Source of the DNA: Plasmodium relictum
Lineage: Eukaryota; Apicomplexa; Aconoidasida; Haemosporida; Plasmodiidae
Assembly (NCBI RefSeq): GCF_900005765.1
Contig: NC_041689.1
Coordinates: forward strand, 744,001 to 808,000
DNA length: 64,000 bases
Reading direction: 5' to 3'
Shown here: positions 54,401-64,000 of the stretch, piece by piece
Layout: each line of letters opens with the position of its first letter
Position numbering within the stretch: the stretch's first letter is position 1
Translations under genes and position numbers: made by a program
The notes under the pieces: generated by a model
Databases searched by the model: none
What the model saw: only the letters and a program-made list of their open reading frames with translations
Told to the model about the DNA's origin: nothing

Positions 54401-57400
54401 CTGCGCATTAAGTATTTTGAAATTATATTTAAAGAATAATTTGAATAAGGAGAACAATAGAATAGAAAATAATGAAAATTTTTATTGTTTGTCAGAAAGA
54501 TTAATAAAATCCTTCTTAAAGATAATTAAACTAAAAAGCCCCTTCATAAATAGGGACGATTTCTATGTAAATAAAAATTATGAAATGGAGGAATTAGATT
54601 TAAACGGATGCTTATGGTTATTAAGGAGAAATGTGTTTCAAATACTTCTACAGGCAGATAAAATAATAATAAGTAACATATTTATGAGGGTAAGTATTGA
54701 AACCATTTTAAATTTACTCAAATTTTTTTCAGATAATAATAGCTTGGATTCGCAAATGATATTGAAATTATTGAAATCCATGGAAAATAAAGGAATTTTA
54801 GAAATAATGATGAAACGGATGTTAAGTGCTCCATCTGAAAAATATTCAGGTAGCTACAAATATGTCAAAGTAAGTTCAACTAATAATTACTTAAATTCTC
54901 AAAACATGAATTCTAGTGTATTTTCTTCTTCTTCTTCTTCTTCTAATTCCAATCTTTATAACACTAGTTTTGATAATTTAAACGATATTAATTTGATCAA
55001 TAAAAAAGATGAAAAAAGAAAGAAAAGAAAATATTATGAAAAAAATAAGCATGAAATTGAAAGATATGAAAAAAGAAAAAAAAATATTAAATCTAGAATT
55101 ATTGATACCACACATTTTGGTCTTTTTGTTGAAGAATTAATTAGCCTAATAGAATGCCAAACTAACAATGCTATTAATGTACCAATTGTACAGAACAATG
55201 AAGAAGATAATTTTTTAATAGAAAATAAAACATATGATATTATCCATAAATTATGTACATTTTATGAAGATGAAACAAAAAATGAAGTTTACCCATATTA
55301 TGATTATTTTGACATCTGTATAAAAATAATAAATGATATAAAACAAAAAAGTAGCAATGTAAGCAATGCAAGCGAAGTAGCATCTATTTTTTTACGAGGA
55401 ATTGTTTTAATGCTTACCACATACATATTAACAATAGCAAGTGAATATGAATCTCCTAAAACGTTTTTATACCAGCCTGTTATACCATTTTATAATTTAC
55501 ACAATGAAATGTTAAACATAAAAACTGAAAAAAAAGAGAAAATTAATATACAAGTAGAAGATTCAAAATATGAAAAAAAACAAAAGTTTGCGCAAGATGG
55601 ATTTAATAAATCATATTCTTCAACAAATCGAATCTATAATACTTTGACAAATGATTTTGAAGATGCAAGTAGTTGTAACAGTAGATATAGTAATTGTATA
55701 AATAAAAATGAGCATTTATTAAAGTTTAATAATTGTGATAAAAATGAAAAATCATGGATTCCGTTGATTTCTAGCCATATCCCAGGTTCAATAGATGATT
55801 TGTCATTTTATTCTGATGATTCAGGTTCACAATTATATAGGAATAGAAATAAGTTATCACATTGCATTCAAAATAGTCTAGAAAGTGCAAATAATTATAT
55901 AGGAGAAAATGAAAATGAAAAAAAGCAAAACGAATCATATATTAGCAAAGCGAGTTCTACAGTTTTATCTGAATACAATTTTAGCTCCGATGAAACTGAA
56001 GAATTTTATTTTAGAAAACATTTATTTTATTTTAACGAATCAAATAAAGAATTGCCCAATTTTAACAATCAATTAAATGAAATTATATATAAACTTTCAA
56101 AAAAGAAAAAATATGATAAAGATAGCAAGAAACTTAAATACTTAAAAAAAAAAATGAGAAAATATAAAAATGATTCAAAAAAATTAAACTTTATTTTTTC
56201 TCTTTTGGAAGAAATACTAAAAATAATGTTAGGAGTTGGTCTACGTGTTTTATCTAATATTTCATACCACTATTTATACGAAAAAAATGGTATGCACAAA
56301 TTTATATATATATTTGGATCAAAAGTAATAAAAAATGACGTAAATGAAAAAAATTCATTTCTGCAATTATGTGAAAATATGATAAAACCTAAAAGTTTGA
56401 CATTATTACAAGCTTGTAATTTTATCATAAGTGGAATAATTCCCTGTTTAGGATATGTTACAACTCTGTTTGTTCATAAGAAAAGCAAAAAATACTCCTA
56501 TATAAAGGAATTAAACAACTATTTATCTTTAAAAATGGCTTTAAACATTTGGCCAATGTTTTTAAAAATAACTTTGCAAAGTTTGCTAACATCTAGACAT
56601 TTATCCTCTGAAATGTCTGTTCACAAAGATAATTTGCATCCCATAACAGAATGTTGTATAAGTATCACTAGTTTAGCTACTCATTTTTTAACATTTTTTA
56701 CTATTATGACTGATAATTTAAGCAAATATGAAATATACATTAATATGAGAAAAAGTATGAAAATGCCCATTTATCATCCAATACCCCTGATTTTAATTAA
56801 TTCTGCAAAGTATATTCGCATTTCATCCAAAAAAAATAAGTATTATGATTTTGAAAAGGCAATAAGAACCATACTGTTGCAACTTACAGATTGTTCTGTA
56901 TGTGATTATGAAAATTACGTTTTTAATCATTACATAGTTCCTCAAAGTATTTCAAATTTTTTATCAGCAACAAAGGAAGCAAATGACACAACTCTAATTA
57001 ATGACCCCTTATCTAATAAATTAACAACTAAATTAAATCATGATGATAATATTATAAATAAAAGTAACTTACTGGAAAATGAATTTATTAAAGCATATCA
57101 ATCAACATATGAAGATGAAACTTCTAGAAACATTTACAAAAAAGGAAATTTGAAACAAAAAGAAGGAAGAATTAAATGTAATAAAAAAAATATTGAATTT
57201 TTAAAGGATTTAATGAACAACGATAAAGATGCTATAAAATATTTAGGATCATTTTATCGTGTATTTCATAAAAATTTTGAAAGAGCTCAAATAGCATTTG
57301 TGGCTGTGTTTTTGCATCTTATAGGTTATAATCATAACCCAATAAGGGATACTGATGAAAATTCTCCAAATGTTGATAACATGGGAAAAAAAGAAAACAT

Positions 57401-60400
57401 ATCAGTAAATGAAACCATGGAACATAAGAAAATAAATTTAGCCTGCAATTTAGCTAGGCAGGGAGTTGTAGATCTTATATCTAAAAGCCAGACTCAATTT
57501 CAGAAAAGAAACCTAGAACATAAATTATCCTCTAAATCAAAAATCAATGAAAAAAAACAAAATGAAAAAAGTTTAGAATATTTTGAATCAGATAATAAAA
57601 CATTCGATGAAATGGAAACAAAAATTCATTCAAATAATGATTTGAAAAGTTCATTAAATACAAGAAAAAATTGCACATTTTCTGACAATAGTGGTAAGCA
57701 AAACGATTTTCTTTTAGATAAGAATAAGAAACAGAATATCTTGTCTTACGAGCATGAAAAAGATGAGTTCAGTTCATTCAATTTAAGTAAGGAAGAATTA
57801 AATTATTTAAATGATACATTACCTAATACAGAAAAATGTAGTGATAAAAGTAATGAATTTATAACAATGGACTTAATAAAGAAAAAAAGAGAGAAACTAA
57901 TAGATAAAATATTAAAAAAATGTGAATGGATAATAAATACATATCCCTTTGGTTTATGCTCCATAGCTGTAAAGGCTAATTTTTCTCATGAATGGGATGA
58001 GCATTTTGTATTTATGCGCAGAAATTCCTATGACATACCTATTACTGTTAGAAAAATTTATTCAGATAGAAGCAATTACCAGATGATTCAAGAAGCTGCA
58101 ACAATGCCAACATTTGCTACTTGTTTAAAAGCAAATGTCTCCTCTATGAGTTATTTGGACCAATTATTTGGTCACCAAAAAAAAATTGATGAAAAATTGG
58201 AATATATGCAATTTAGTACAGAAAACATTTTCGGTAAAGCAACAACGAAAAACTTGTACCTTTTAAAAAGATTATTAAAAACATATAAAAGAAATGTAAA
58301 TATAAAAGAACCAAATAATACAGATATTAAGTATGATAAACCTTTTTTTGAAAATCATAAACAATTAAATACATATTTATGTAACAATAAAAATACAAAC
58401 TTTTCAAATAGTTGTCCTAGTTGTGATAGTGGAAATTATTATAATGATGAATCGAATTATTATATGAATTACAATTTTTCTGATAAGAACAATGTTCATT
58501 CTAATAATTCATTAGCATTAAAATGCAATATCAGTTGTAAAAATAACATTAAAAATAGTGGAGAATTATGGCTAAATTCACGTACTAGAAATTATATTTT
58601 TCAGCAAGATAAGGGTGTACAAATAGAAGAACTTAATTCTAACATTGATAATGATAAATATGATTGCTTCTTTCTTTCACTAAAATCTCTTGATGAAAAT
58701 GATTATATAATTAGGAATGTGCATAATACTAAATGGGATAATAGCACAAGTCATATTACAAAATACACCCATTCTGTATTTGATTACGATGAAAATTCAT
58801 ATGATTTCAATTTATCCGAAATTAATAATAAAATAAATGGAATTATTAAATGCCAAAAAGAATCATCAGTGAATAGACAAGAATTTTTACATGGATATCA
58901 AGAAGAAATGAAAAATATACACTCTTCAAACAAAAAAAAAAGTCTTTCATCGTTTGATTATTTCAAAAATAAATATCATCATATGAATTCAAAAGATATA
59001 ATGATAAGTAATATATTTGAACAAAGTATTGATTCTAAAGACCTACTACAATTAAAGGAGATATTAAATTTTTTAATTAATGGTCCTGATCTTGAAACAG
59101 TTCTAAATGTTATAAGAATAGAACAGTTAACTTCTTTATGTAGATACTTAATAAGTAGAAGTTTAAAATCAATGTTATGTGCAGGAATTTTTGGAGGAAT
59201 TAGAAATCCAATAGTAAATGTAAGTAATAAAAACTTTTTCTCTAATAAGAGGCCACAAAAAGGATATAATTCTAATTCTGATGATGTCAGAAAAAAAAAA
59301 AAAAGTGATTATGAGAAAAATACATCCATTAATAATCGATATAACGTAAATGGGAAAATCCAAAATGAATCACTTATACCAAGTAGTATTAAAAAAGAAA
59401 ATTACATTTCCGTTAAAAAAAATAAGTTCCTTGTTTTGTGTGAAAATAATAAAGCTAATTTACTTCGAGATCAAAGAAAATATAGGAATCTTGAATTAAA
59501 TCAAAAGTATAATAAAAATGATAAAAGAAAAAAAAGCATTTTTGAACACTGGAGACAAAAATCTACAAAAAGTATGCAATGGCCAGTTATATTAGATTTG
59601 CTTGTTCCATCTTCAAGTAGAGGAACATTTAATGAATGCAACAGAATTATTTCTAATGTTGAACCTTCCTTATTTTCTGTACAGAATTATGGATGGATGC
59701 TTTTAAAATTATTGCATATTATAATTATAAAGTTCCGAAATGTAACACCTTTGAAAAATATAATTAATGAAATGAACAAAAATAATAAAACTAGTAATTG
59801 CAACAATGAAAATTTAAAAGATCAGTTTTCATATTATTATTGGTTTACTCAACCAATGGAATATGCTCTTTCCTTTACGTTAACTGATATTACAAAAAGT
59901 ATATGTATTTGGTACTTACGATATAATCGTAAAATGATAGTAAATTCTTCTAGTTTTTCTCAATTTATAAAAAACTCAATGAATACACTATGGATTGAAA
60001 GTGTTCTAAGGTTGATAGCTTTACAGATATGTTTGAGGGTAAAACCTTTAAACGACAGTAGATATGTAGTACCATTCTTATATCATATGCTCACAATTTG
60101 CCAGCCACTGCTAAGAGAAGTACATATAAGTAGTGACTATTTGAAACATAATTTGTTTGGAGGAAATAAGAAATTATTTTTTACGGACAAAAACAATTCC
60201 GTTTTCAAAGTAAAATGCTCTTATTGTCACAAATCTATAACAACACAAACTAAAGACAGAACCTCAAAAATTTCTCATGTCAGCAAAAATTTTAAAAATA
60301 TAAGAAAAGAGAATTCTGTTGAAATGTCTACAAAGAGAACTTGTAAAAATGAAGTAACAAATAATTTGATTGATGTAAAAGGGTATATACATTCGGAACA

Positions 60401-63400
60401 CATACAAAAAAAACAAAAAAAAATTAAGCAAAAAATTATTAAAATGAGAAATTATAATTCATCAGAAGAACATGAAAATGAAGTGATACTTGACAATGTA
60501 ATAACAGGAATTGTTATATACCATGCAATTATAGAAGAAAATGTACCTATAAATAAAATGAAGATTGTACAAAATTTAAATGGTTTTAAAATAAAAAAGG
60601 AATATTCATATGAAAACCAGTATTGGGCTTTATGTACTCAGCAATATAAGAATTCATCTTTATATACCTTACCTTTAAGAAATATCAATAAATCTATAAA
60701 ATATACTAACAAAAATAGCTTCATGGATATCAATAAATTTAATTCGTGTTATTGGTATATTAGTGGAGATCCAGTTTATAATATTTATGGTAATGCTAAA
60801 ACTATATCAGACGTACAATTAGAAATATGTACTAATAATGATTACGATATAACTGCACGATCTTTTCTTAAAAAAAGTAATTATGAATTGGAGTTTTCAG
60901 TTAATACAGAATCAAATGATGTAATGAATATTTGGGTAAAAAGAAAATCAATAATTATAAATAAAGAATTAATAGAATGCAGTGACCCCAACGCAATTAG
61001 CTCTATAGTAGATTTACAAAATATGGAAAAAAATAAGGAAAATGAAAAAATTTCATTAAAGAGTAAATTCAATAATTGTAGCAAAAAAATAGATAAATTA
61101 AATAATAATAAGAATAATAAATTACAAAACAATGAAAATGAAGACCGAGAATATTTATCAGAACATTTTTGTGAATGTAAAAAATTTTCAACAGATCAAG
61201 ATTTTTCTAATGATAACAATGACTATTCTTATAAAAACACACGCTCCGAAAAATGTAAAAAAGATGATAATACAAATTATGATCAAAATGATAATTTAAA
61301 TTATAAAAAACTAAAATTAATAAGTTGGAATTTAATTAAAACAGTACTTTGGGGGATACTGGTTTCTGGAGAAAACATGGAAATTGATAATACCAATCAA
61401 GTAGTAGCAGAAAGTACTACTAAATATATTAAAAAGAAAATTTGTAACATTCCTGGTGAATTAGATGAAGAATATAATTATAAAAATAATTATAATGATT
61501 ATAAATCTCAATTCCATTCACTTCAACGAAAAAGTCTCATAGAATCAGTACTAAAAATGATTATGTCAGTTTTAATCAAATTATGCAATATTGTAAAAAT
61601 ATATAATGATTTAACAAAAAATCAAAAAGGCTCATTCTATATTACTGTTAATAATACAAAAATAAATAAGCAGCAAATACAAGATTGTGAGAAAATGATA
61701 ACCGATTTTTTGTATTCATTAATTAATTGTGTTCAGAACTCGCCAACTGCTGCGGTTACACTTCTTAAATGTTTCCTATTTGGCCAAGATAATCCTACTT
61801 ATCGTTTTAAAAAATTGAATAAACTAAATATAAATTGTGATTTGTATAAGTTAATTACTGAATGCATAAAAAAGGCTCCTAATGACTCTGATGAAATAAC
61901 TGTTTTTTTTAATAGATATTTTGATAATAATATATTGAATAATTATAATATTGATCCAAAAAATTACACTATAAACCAAGAAAAAAGCATGAATTATATC
62001 GTGGATAGTTCTTTAAAGAATAATATTTACAATATGAATTGCAACAATGTTGATGAGCCTTCAAAAGAAGGTATTAAATATAATAGTTCTATCAAAAATA
62101 AAGAAAAAGACATAAGCATATCAAATTTTTTTCTTAAATACTACGATTTTAATATGAGAAAAAATTACAGCCAAAGTAAATTGCATGGTTTTTTTTTATT
62201 AAAGTGCTTACCTCCAATTAAAATGTTTCCAAAGCAGTTAATTGTTCAAGAAACAAAAAAATTATTTCATAGAGAAATGAATTTTATGAATGAAAATTAT
62301 GAATCTATATTTCATGAAAATAATGATAAAAAAACAATGAATACTATTGAAATATCTCAAAATAATAACTTACAAATAAATTCAAGCTCTAAGGAAACTA
62401 TTTCTCCTAATGATTATCAAATGAATGGAAGTATAATCAATAATGAAAGAAATTCTCAATGTAATAGTACAAATAATATATTAAGATTAATACCAAGAAT
62501 ATCATATAGAAATCATCCTTTTGATGAATTGCCTCAGTCCGAATTTTTTATGTCTAGTAGATCATCTGATGATTTTGAAGCTCATATGGAAGGAAGAGTT
62601 TTGAGAGTTTTACGTGGTTTAAATTTAGGAGGAGTAGTTTTATGTTTAGCACCTCTTACATTTCCAGCCTTAAATATTGGACCAAATGAAGTAAACGATA
62701 TAATTAATTTTCGTATACAAACGAGAGGACGTTTTGGTGTAACAGTTGCACCAGCTGAATGTGTTTTATCAAATGTTTCTGAAGTATTTGATAGAAATGA
62801 TGTTGTTGGATTCCGCACTAATATGTGTCCTCCATTTCGACATGATGTATTTGCAGCAAATGTACAATATGAACTAGGAGATTTATTAAGTGTAAAATTT
62901 AATGTAGAAGATCAGCAAAATCAAAAATGCTTAAGGACAGAACTTATGGTTTCAGGAGTTAGTATTGGATCAGTATTAGAAGTTCTTTTTGAAGCAGATT
63001 CTCAAATTGAATTTGAAAGAAGAATGAATTTGATATTTATTTTTCAAGATCCATTGACTATTGTGTATGAAGGACCAACATTTACAATGGAATATGTAGA
63101 TCCAAGTACAAAAAATTCAAATAATTCAAGAATGGATGAAAAAAATGTAGATGAAGAATATTTAAATGAATTTAATCCATTTTCTGGATATGATAAAAAA
63201 AATATGAAGAAACAATTAAAAAAAATGAAGCTGAAAAAAAAAGAATTCTATGAATCTGTAAAACTTTATCAGTCAATTCTTGATTCAGACAATGAAATAT
63301 TAAAAGATCTAAAACATGAAGTTATAATAAGAATGAATTCCACTTTAACTAGCATAGTTCCATATTTAAGGCATAATTCATCACATTATTTATTTTCTGA

Positions 63401-64000
63401 AAATGAGTATCCACGTGTTATTGATTTTATACAATCTAAAACACAAGAATTTACATCCCTAAATAATTTATCACATGAAGAAAAAATGAAAAATGGTATA
63501 TATAATTGTTTTAGGAAGATACTTTCTGGTAAAGATAGCAATGAATTCATAAAAGAAAAAGTACTTAAATCATCCTCTAGTGATAAAAGTAAAAATAATA
63601 AAACAAATGACTCTTTAAAAAAAAAATATAATGAAAGTATGAATTTATCTTATGGGGAACAGGAAAATTATAATATCAATAATTTTAAAAATAAGAATAT
63701 ATTAGATAGAAATAATAATAGTAATTATGATAATAAAAAGGAATCTAATGAATATAACATAGAAAACAGTAAAATAACTCAAGAGAAAAGTGACAATTCT
63801 TCATGTTTAAATCAGAATTCTTCGTTAAATATAAATATATACAACAAATATAAAGATAATCTAAATTTAAATAAATTAATAAGAGAAGTTTTATCTATAA
63901 TCTGTATTTTAGGATTAAATATAAATGGAAAACCAAAAGAAAAAAATAGGGATCAGAATTTTGACGATACAAAATCTTTTTATAATGAACTTCCATGGCT
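51480..64000 (+). CDS. Giant E3 ubiquitin ligase, by position the HECT-domain protein (3' end outside window)
   Basis: An uninterrupted frame of 4173 codons plus two bases runs from ATG at 51480 to the window edge. The start MNNIYPLYENISENDKNLIS follows an A-rich leader. The sequence is largely helical and Asn/Lys/Ser-rich, with a poly-Ser run (about 54923-54946) and many low-complexity insertions. Islands of ordered sequence stand out: residues about 2155-2260 (starting NTYPFGLCSIAVKANFSHEW) and about 3695-3890 (starting MEGRVLRVLRGLNLGGVVLC, later CPPFRHDVFAANVQYELGD). The second looks beta-rich. A Cys/His segment CSYCHKS sits near 2913. The HECT catalytic domain is C-terminal in this family and lies outside the window, so the name rests on synteny: the gene next to PK4 in P. 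falciparum encodes a HECT ligase of about 10,000 residues. No intron is needed in this part. Confidence 0.75.
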   Translation, partial: MNNIYPLYENISENDKNLISENLKNILSNFQDKNKNYVSEFVVVSRTRFFKSIDNDGEFLLLQSASRIISSYENVLRLLHKARVYLEFVGCLKLNDYDLNNSKKCEEDILKFINYLESKKKKYYHQMCGMLIQLIITSLKKSNKSNDSKSNENEFEKRNIFDSYKKKNTTNYENIHDSTLNEANKIKENIDTWETNYIVEKSVIEPFDELEEYGDYLYEVLNQIDSKSWKNKEYIEYLKMISLNDAIIKDENDKTQISEDSSFTNTSTLTNNMILLPTYLENIRNSIYNHQNKSIIEVKSMIQHAMNDHIKAPLFKTGKIISEMLPSPYYEKYYSNMQCDSSNKLDTPLIQDMVFKFFNINKNQMCSNVSNSYINYYNILKILLKGINSIKTEKEEIHIFLKQLMNKTKKKYSYTCSKESRDMQPSTEDKCDYSLLPLHIYSNYHEICKEVLKYAICSNDLVLTLKIVDTFLTMAVNENSLKFLIHFLNTVAEYIIIPYLKHEMKTCHKSVHERYSTCNNADTKTYETKLKVESKSNNNEFCKNNTNLKKLICKIPLHEYESLKLLELLSLQYPMFLKIHDKPQRCLKGIPNPCEYYSNILPTYGSYIFQIVVSFEIDNSIKVLDELGSKCKILFQLTEDGNNEEDHIKNNSNKSINKYKEHNFLEIDFQQNYMYTKSTKSKSTINSMREKQVERTSYDKSDQIKKIKDSNENTYKNNFISNDEFMINEKVKTKSNEKNKLINVYDVTNMNTIVFDILIDQGCFINEGNTYDFQNYHGKIVIYSNGRRLLSTNIKKMGSSFEKHALSNNNIRLKVFTSRSCSFEFPKECIWSSAFVEDLVSRKLIPEINKNFLLKNPISVIELYNKVSTSLNRYLYRFCDWKDNDYKKIIEGETLCTLYNNIDIYTFEELVKYTENNNKILKTLFKLTKNCVIEKDSINANREANEFCVDQFNDYLKKYREGIYEWNLISDSQNCALSILKLYLKNNLNKENNRIENNENFYCLSERLIKSFLKIIKLKSPFINRDDFYVNKNYEMEELDLNGCLWLLRRNVFQILLQADKIIISNIFMRVSIETILNLLKFFSDNNSLDSQMILKLLKSMENKGILEIMMKRMLSAPSEKYSGSYKYVKVSSTNNYLNSQNMNSSVFSSSSSSSNSNLYNTSFDNLNDINLINKKDEKRKKRKYYEKNKHEIERYEKRKKNIKSRIIDTTHFGLFVEELISLIECQTNNAINVPIVQNNEEDNFLIENKTYDIIHKLCTFYEDETKNEVYPYYDYFDICIKIINDIKQKSSNVSNASEVASIFLRGIVLMLTTYILTIASEYESPKTFLYQPVIPFYNLHNEMLNIKTEKKEKINIQVEDSKYEKKQKFAQDGFNKSYSSTNRIYNTLTNDFEDASSCNSRYSNCINKNEHLLKFNNCDKNEKSWIPLISSHIPGSIDDLSFYSDDSGSQLYRNRNKLSHCIQNSLESANNYIGENENEKKQNESYISKASSTVLSEYNFSSDETEEFYFRKHLFYFNESNKELPNFNNQLNEIIYKLSKKKKYDKDSKKLKYLKKKMRKYKNDSKKLNFIFSLLEEILKIMLGVGLRVLSNISYHYLYEKNGMHKFIYIFGSKVIKNDVNEKNSFLQLCENMIKPKSLTLLQACNFIISGIIPCLGYVTTLFVHKKSKKYSYIKELNNYLSLKMALNIWPMFLKITLQSLLTSRHLSSEMSVHKDNLHPITECCISITSLATHFLTFFTIMTDNLSKYEIYINMRKSMKMPIYHPIPLILINSAKYIRISSKKNKYYDFEKAIRTILLQLTDCSVCDYENYVFNHYIVPQSISNFLSATKEANDTTLINDPLSNKLTTKLNHDDNIINKSNLLENEFIKAYQSTYEDETSRNIYKKGNLKQKEGRIKCNKKNIEFLKDLMNNDKDAIKYLGSFYRVFHKNFERAQIAFVAVFLHLIGYNHNPIRDTDENSPNVDNMGKKENISVNETMEHKKINLACNLARQGVVDLISKSQTQFQKRNLEHKLSSKSKINEKKQNEKSLEYFESDNKTFDEMETKIHSNNDLKSSLNTRKNCTFSDNSGKQNDFLLDKNKKQNILSYEHEKDEFSSFNLSKEELNYLNDTLPNTEKCSDKSNEFITMDLIKKKREKLIDKILKKCEWIINTYPFGLCSIAVKANFSHEWDEHFVFMRRNSYDIPITVRKIYSDRSNYQMIQEAATMPTFATCLKANVSSMSYLDQLFGHQKKIDEKLEYMQFSTENIFGKATTKNLYLLKRLLKTYKRNVNIKEPNNTDIKYDKPFFENHKQLNTYLCNNKNTNFSNSCPSCDSGNYYNDESNYYMNYNFSDKNNVHSNNSLALKCNISCKNNIKNSGELWLNSRTRNYIFQQDKGVQIEELNSNIDNDKYDCFFLSLKSLDENDYIIRNVHNTKWDNSTSHITKYTHSVFDYDENSYDFNLSEINNKINGIIKCQKESSVNRQEFLHGYQEEMKNIHSSNKKKSLSSFDYFKNKYHHMNSKDIMISNIFEQSIDSKDLLQLKEILNFLINGPDLETVLNVIRIEQLTSLCRYLISRSLKSMLCAGIFGGIRNPIVNVSNKNFFSNKRPQKGYNSNSDDVRKKKKSDYEKNTSINNRYNVNGKIQNESLIPSSIKKENYISVKKNKFLVLCENNKANLLRDQRKYRNLELNQKYNKNDKRKKSIFEHWRQKSTKSMQWPVILDLLVPSSSRGTFNECNRIISNVEPSLFSVQNYGWMLLKLLHIIIIKFRNVTPLKNIINEMNKNNKTSNCNNENLKDQFSYYYWFTQPMEYALSFTLTDITKSICIWYLRYNRKMIVNSSSFSQFIKNSMNTLWIESVLRLIALQICLRVKPLNDSRYVVPFLYHMLTICQPLLREVHISSDYLKHNLFGGNKKLFFTDKNNSVFKVKCSYCHKSITTQTKDRTSKISHVSKNFKNIRKENSVEMSTKRTCKNEVTNNLIDVKGYIHSEHIQKKQKKIKQKIIKMRNYNSSEEHENEVILDNVITGIVIYHAIIEENVPINKMKIVQNLNGFKIKKEYSYENQYWALCTQQYKNSSLYTLPLRNINKSIKYTNKNSFMDINKFNSCYWYISGDPVYNIYGNAKTISDVQLEICTNNDYDITARSFLKKSNYELEFSVNTESNDVMNIWVKRKSIIINKELIECSDPNAISSIVDLQNMEKNKENEKISLKSKFNNCSKKIDKLNNNKNNKLQNNENEDREYLSEHFCECKKFSTDQDFSNDNNDYSYKNTRSEKCKKDDNTNYDQNDNLNYKKLKLISWNLIKTVLWGILVSGENMEIDNTNQVVAESTTKYIKKKICNIPGELDEEYNYKNNYNDYKSQFHSLQRKSLIESVLKMIMSVLIKLCNIVKIYNDLTKNQKGSFYITVNNTKINKQQIQDCEKMITDFLYSLINCVQNSPTAAVTLLKCFLFGQDNPTYRFKKLNKLNINCDLYKLITECIKKAPNDSDEITVFFNRYFDNNILNNYNIDPKNYTINQEKSMNYIVDSSLKNNIYNMNCNNVDEPSKEGIKYNSSIKNKEKDISISNFFLKYYDFNMRKNYSQSKLHGFFLLKCLPPIKMFPKQLIVQETKKLFHREMNFMNENYESIFHENNDKKTMNTIEISQNNNLQINSSSKETISPNDYQMNGSIINNERNSQCNSTNNILRLIPRISYRNHPFDELPQSEFFMSSRSSDDFEAHMEGRVLRVLRGLNLGGVVLCLAPLTFPALNIGPNEVNDIINFRIQTRGRFGVTVAPAECVLSNVSEVFDRNDVVGFRTNMCPPFRHDVFAANVQYELGDLLSVKFNVEDQQNQKCLRTELMVSGVSIGSVLEVLFEADSQIEFERRMNLIFIFQDPLTIVYEGPTFTMEYVDPSTKNSNNSRMDEKNVDEEYLNEFNPFSGYDKKNMKKQLKKMKLKKKEFYESVKLYQSILDSDNEILKDLKHEVIIRMNSTLTSIVPYLRHNSSHYLFSENEYPRVIDFIQSKTQEFTSLNNLSHEEKMKNGIYNCFRKILSGKDSNEFIKEKVLKSSSSDKSKNNKTNDSLKKKYNESMNLSYGEQENYNINNFKNKNILDRNNNSNYDNKKESNEYNIENSKITQEKSDNSSCLNQNSSLNINIYNKYKDNLNLNKLIREVLSIICILGLNINGKPKEKNRDQNFDDTKSFYNELPW
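54923..54946 (+). repeat. TTC/TCT tract encoding poly-Ser
   Basis: A (TCT)n run within the giant ligase frame gives about seven consecutive Ser. It is a simple-sequence insertion in a disordered segment. Confidence 0.85.

Noticed and set aside
1-64000. CRISPR arrays, transposons, tRNA or rRNA genes
   Set aside because: I saw no spaced direct repeats, transposase-like frames, terminal repeats or G+C-rich cloverleaf segments; in such A/T-rich DNA a tRNA would stand out.

Overview
This window is nuclear DNA from a malaria parasite (genus Plasmodium). The base composition is extremely A+T rich, there are long homopolymer and (TA)n tracts, Asn/Lys-rich low-complexity insertions interrupt conserved domains, and many small introns begin with GTAAAA/GTAATA-type donors and end in T-tract-AG acceptors. 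The gene content and order match what I recall of one end of P. falciparum chromosome 6, read in the inverse direction: AAT1, RNA-binding protein, LCAT-like phospholipase, DnaJ, nicotinate phosphoribosyltransferase, acetyltransferase, RAP protein, GatB, unknown, DMAP1, clamp protein, membrane protein, CEPT, PK4, HECT ligase. The very low G+C and long spacers would suit an avian-clade species, but I cannot fix the species from sequence alone.

Layout. 1-443: 3' end of the amino-acid transporter AAT1 (+). 1634-3259: two-RRM protein resembling SECp43/Nam8 (-). 4849-6909: secreted LCAT-like phospholipase with 18 heptad repeats (-). 10009-11145: ER-type DnaJ (+). 11146-13051: spacer carrying a diverged tandem duplication of about 650 bp. 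13052-15397: nicotinate phosphoribosyltransferase (+). 16328-17191: GNAT acetyltransferase (+). 17594-21352: three-exon RAP-domain organelle RNA-binding protein (-). 22050-24155: apicoplast GatB (+). 24433-26010: unknown protein with a hydrophobic leader (-). 26700-28289: five-exon DMAP1/SWC4 (+). 28908-29804: Hus1-like clamp protein (+). 30525-32567: eight-exon gene that I reconstruct as a PrsW-family intramembrane protease (-). 34145-36591: twelve-exon choline/ethanolaminephosphotransferase (+). 37943-46663: eIF2-alpha kinase PK4 (-). 46664-51479: long spacer. 51480-64000: first 4173 codons of a giant open frame, by position the HECT-type ubiquitin ligase (+), running off the window.

The genes do not form an operon and each has its own spacers. 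Several share themes: membrane lipid and ER physiology (LCAT-like phospholipase, CEPT, ER DnaJ, PK4 and the PrsW-like protease), organelle gene expression (GatB for apicoplast Gln-tRNA, the RAP protein), and chromatin or genome maintenance (DMAP1, Hus1-like). The most notable observation is the PrsW-like protease. It is fragmented into eight small exons, so no single open frame reveals it, but the spliced product carries the EE..K, ENLLY, R..H and HxxYD landmarks of that family in the right order. All exon joins were made by eye from phase and splice-site consensus and need transcript evidence.
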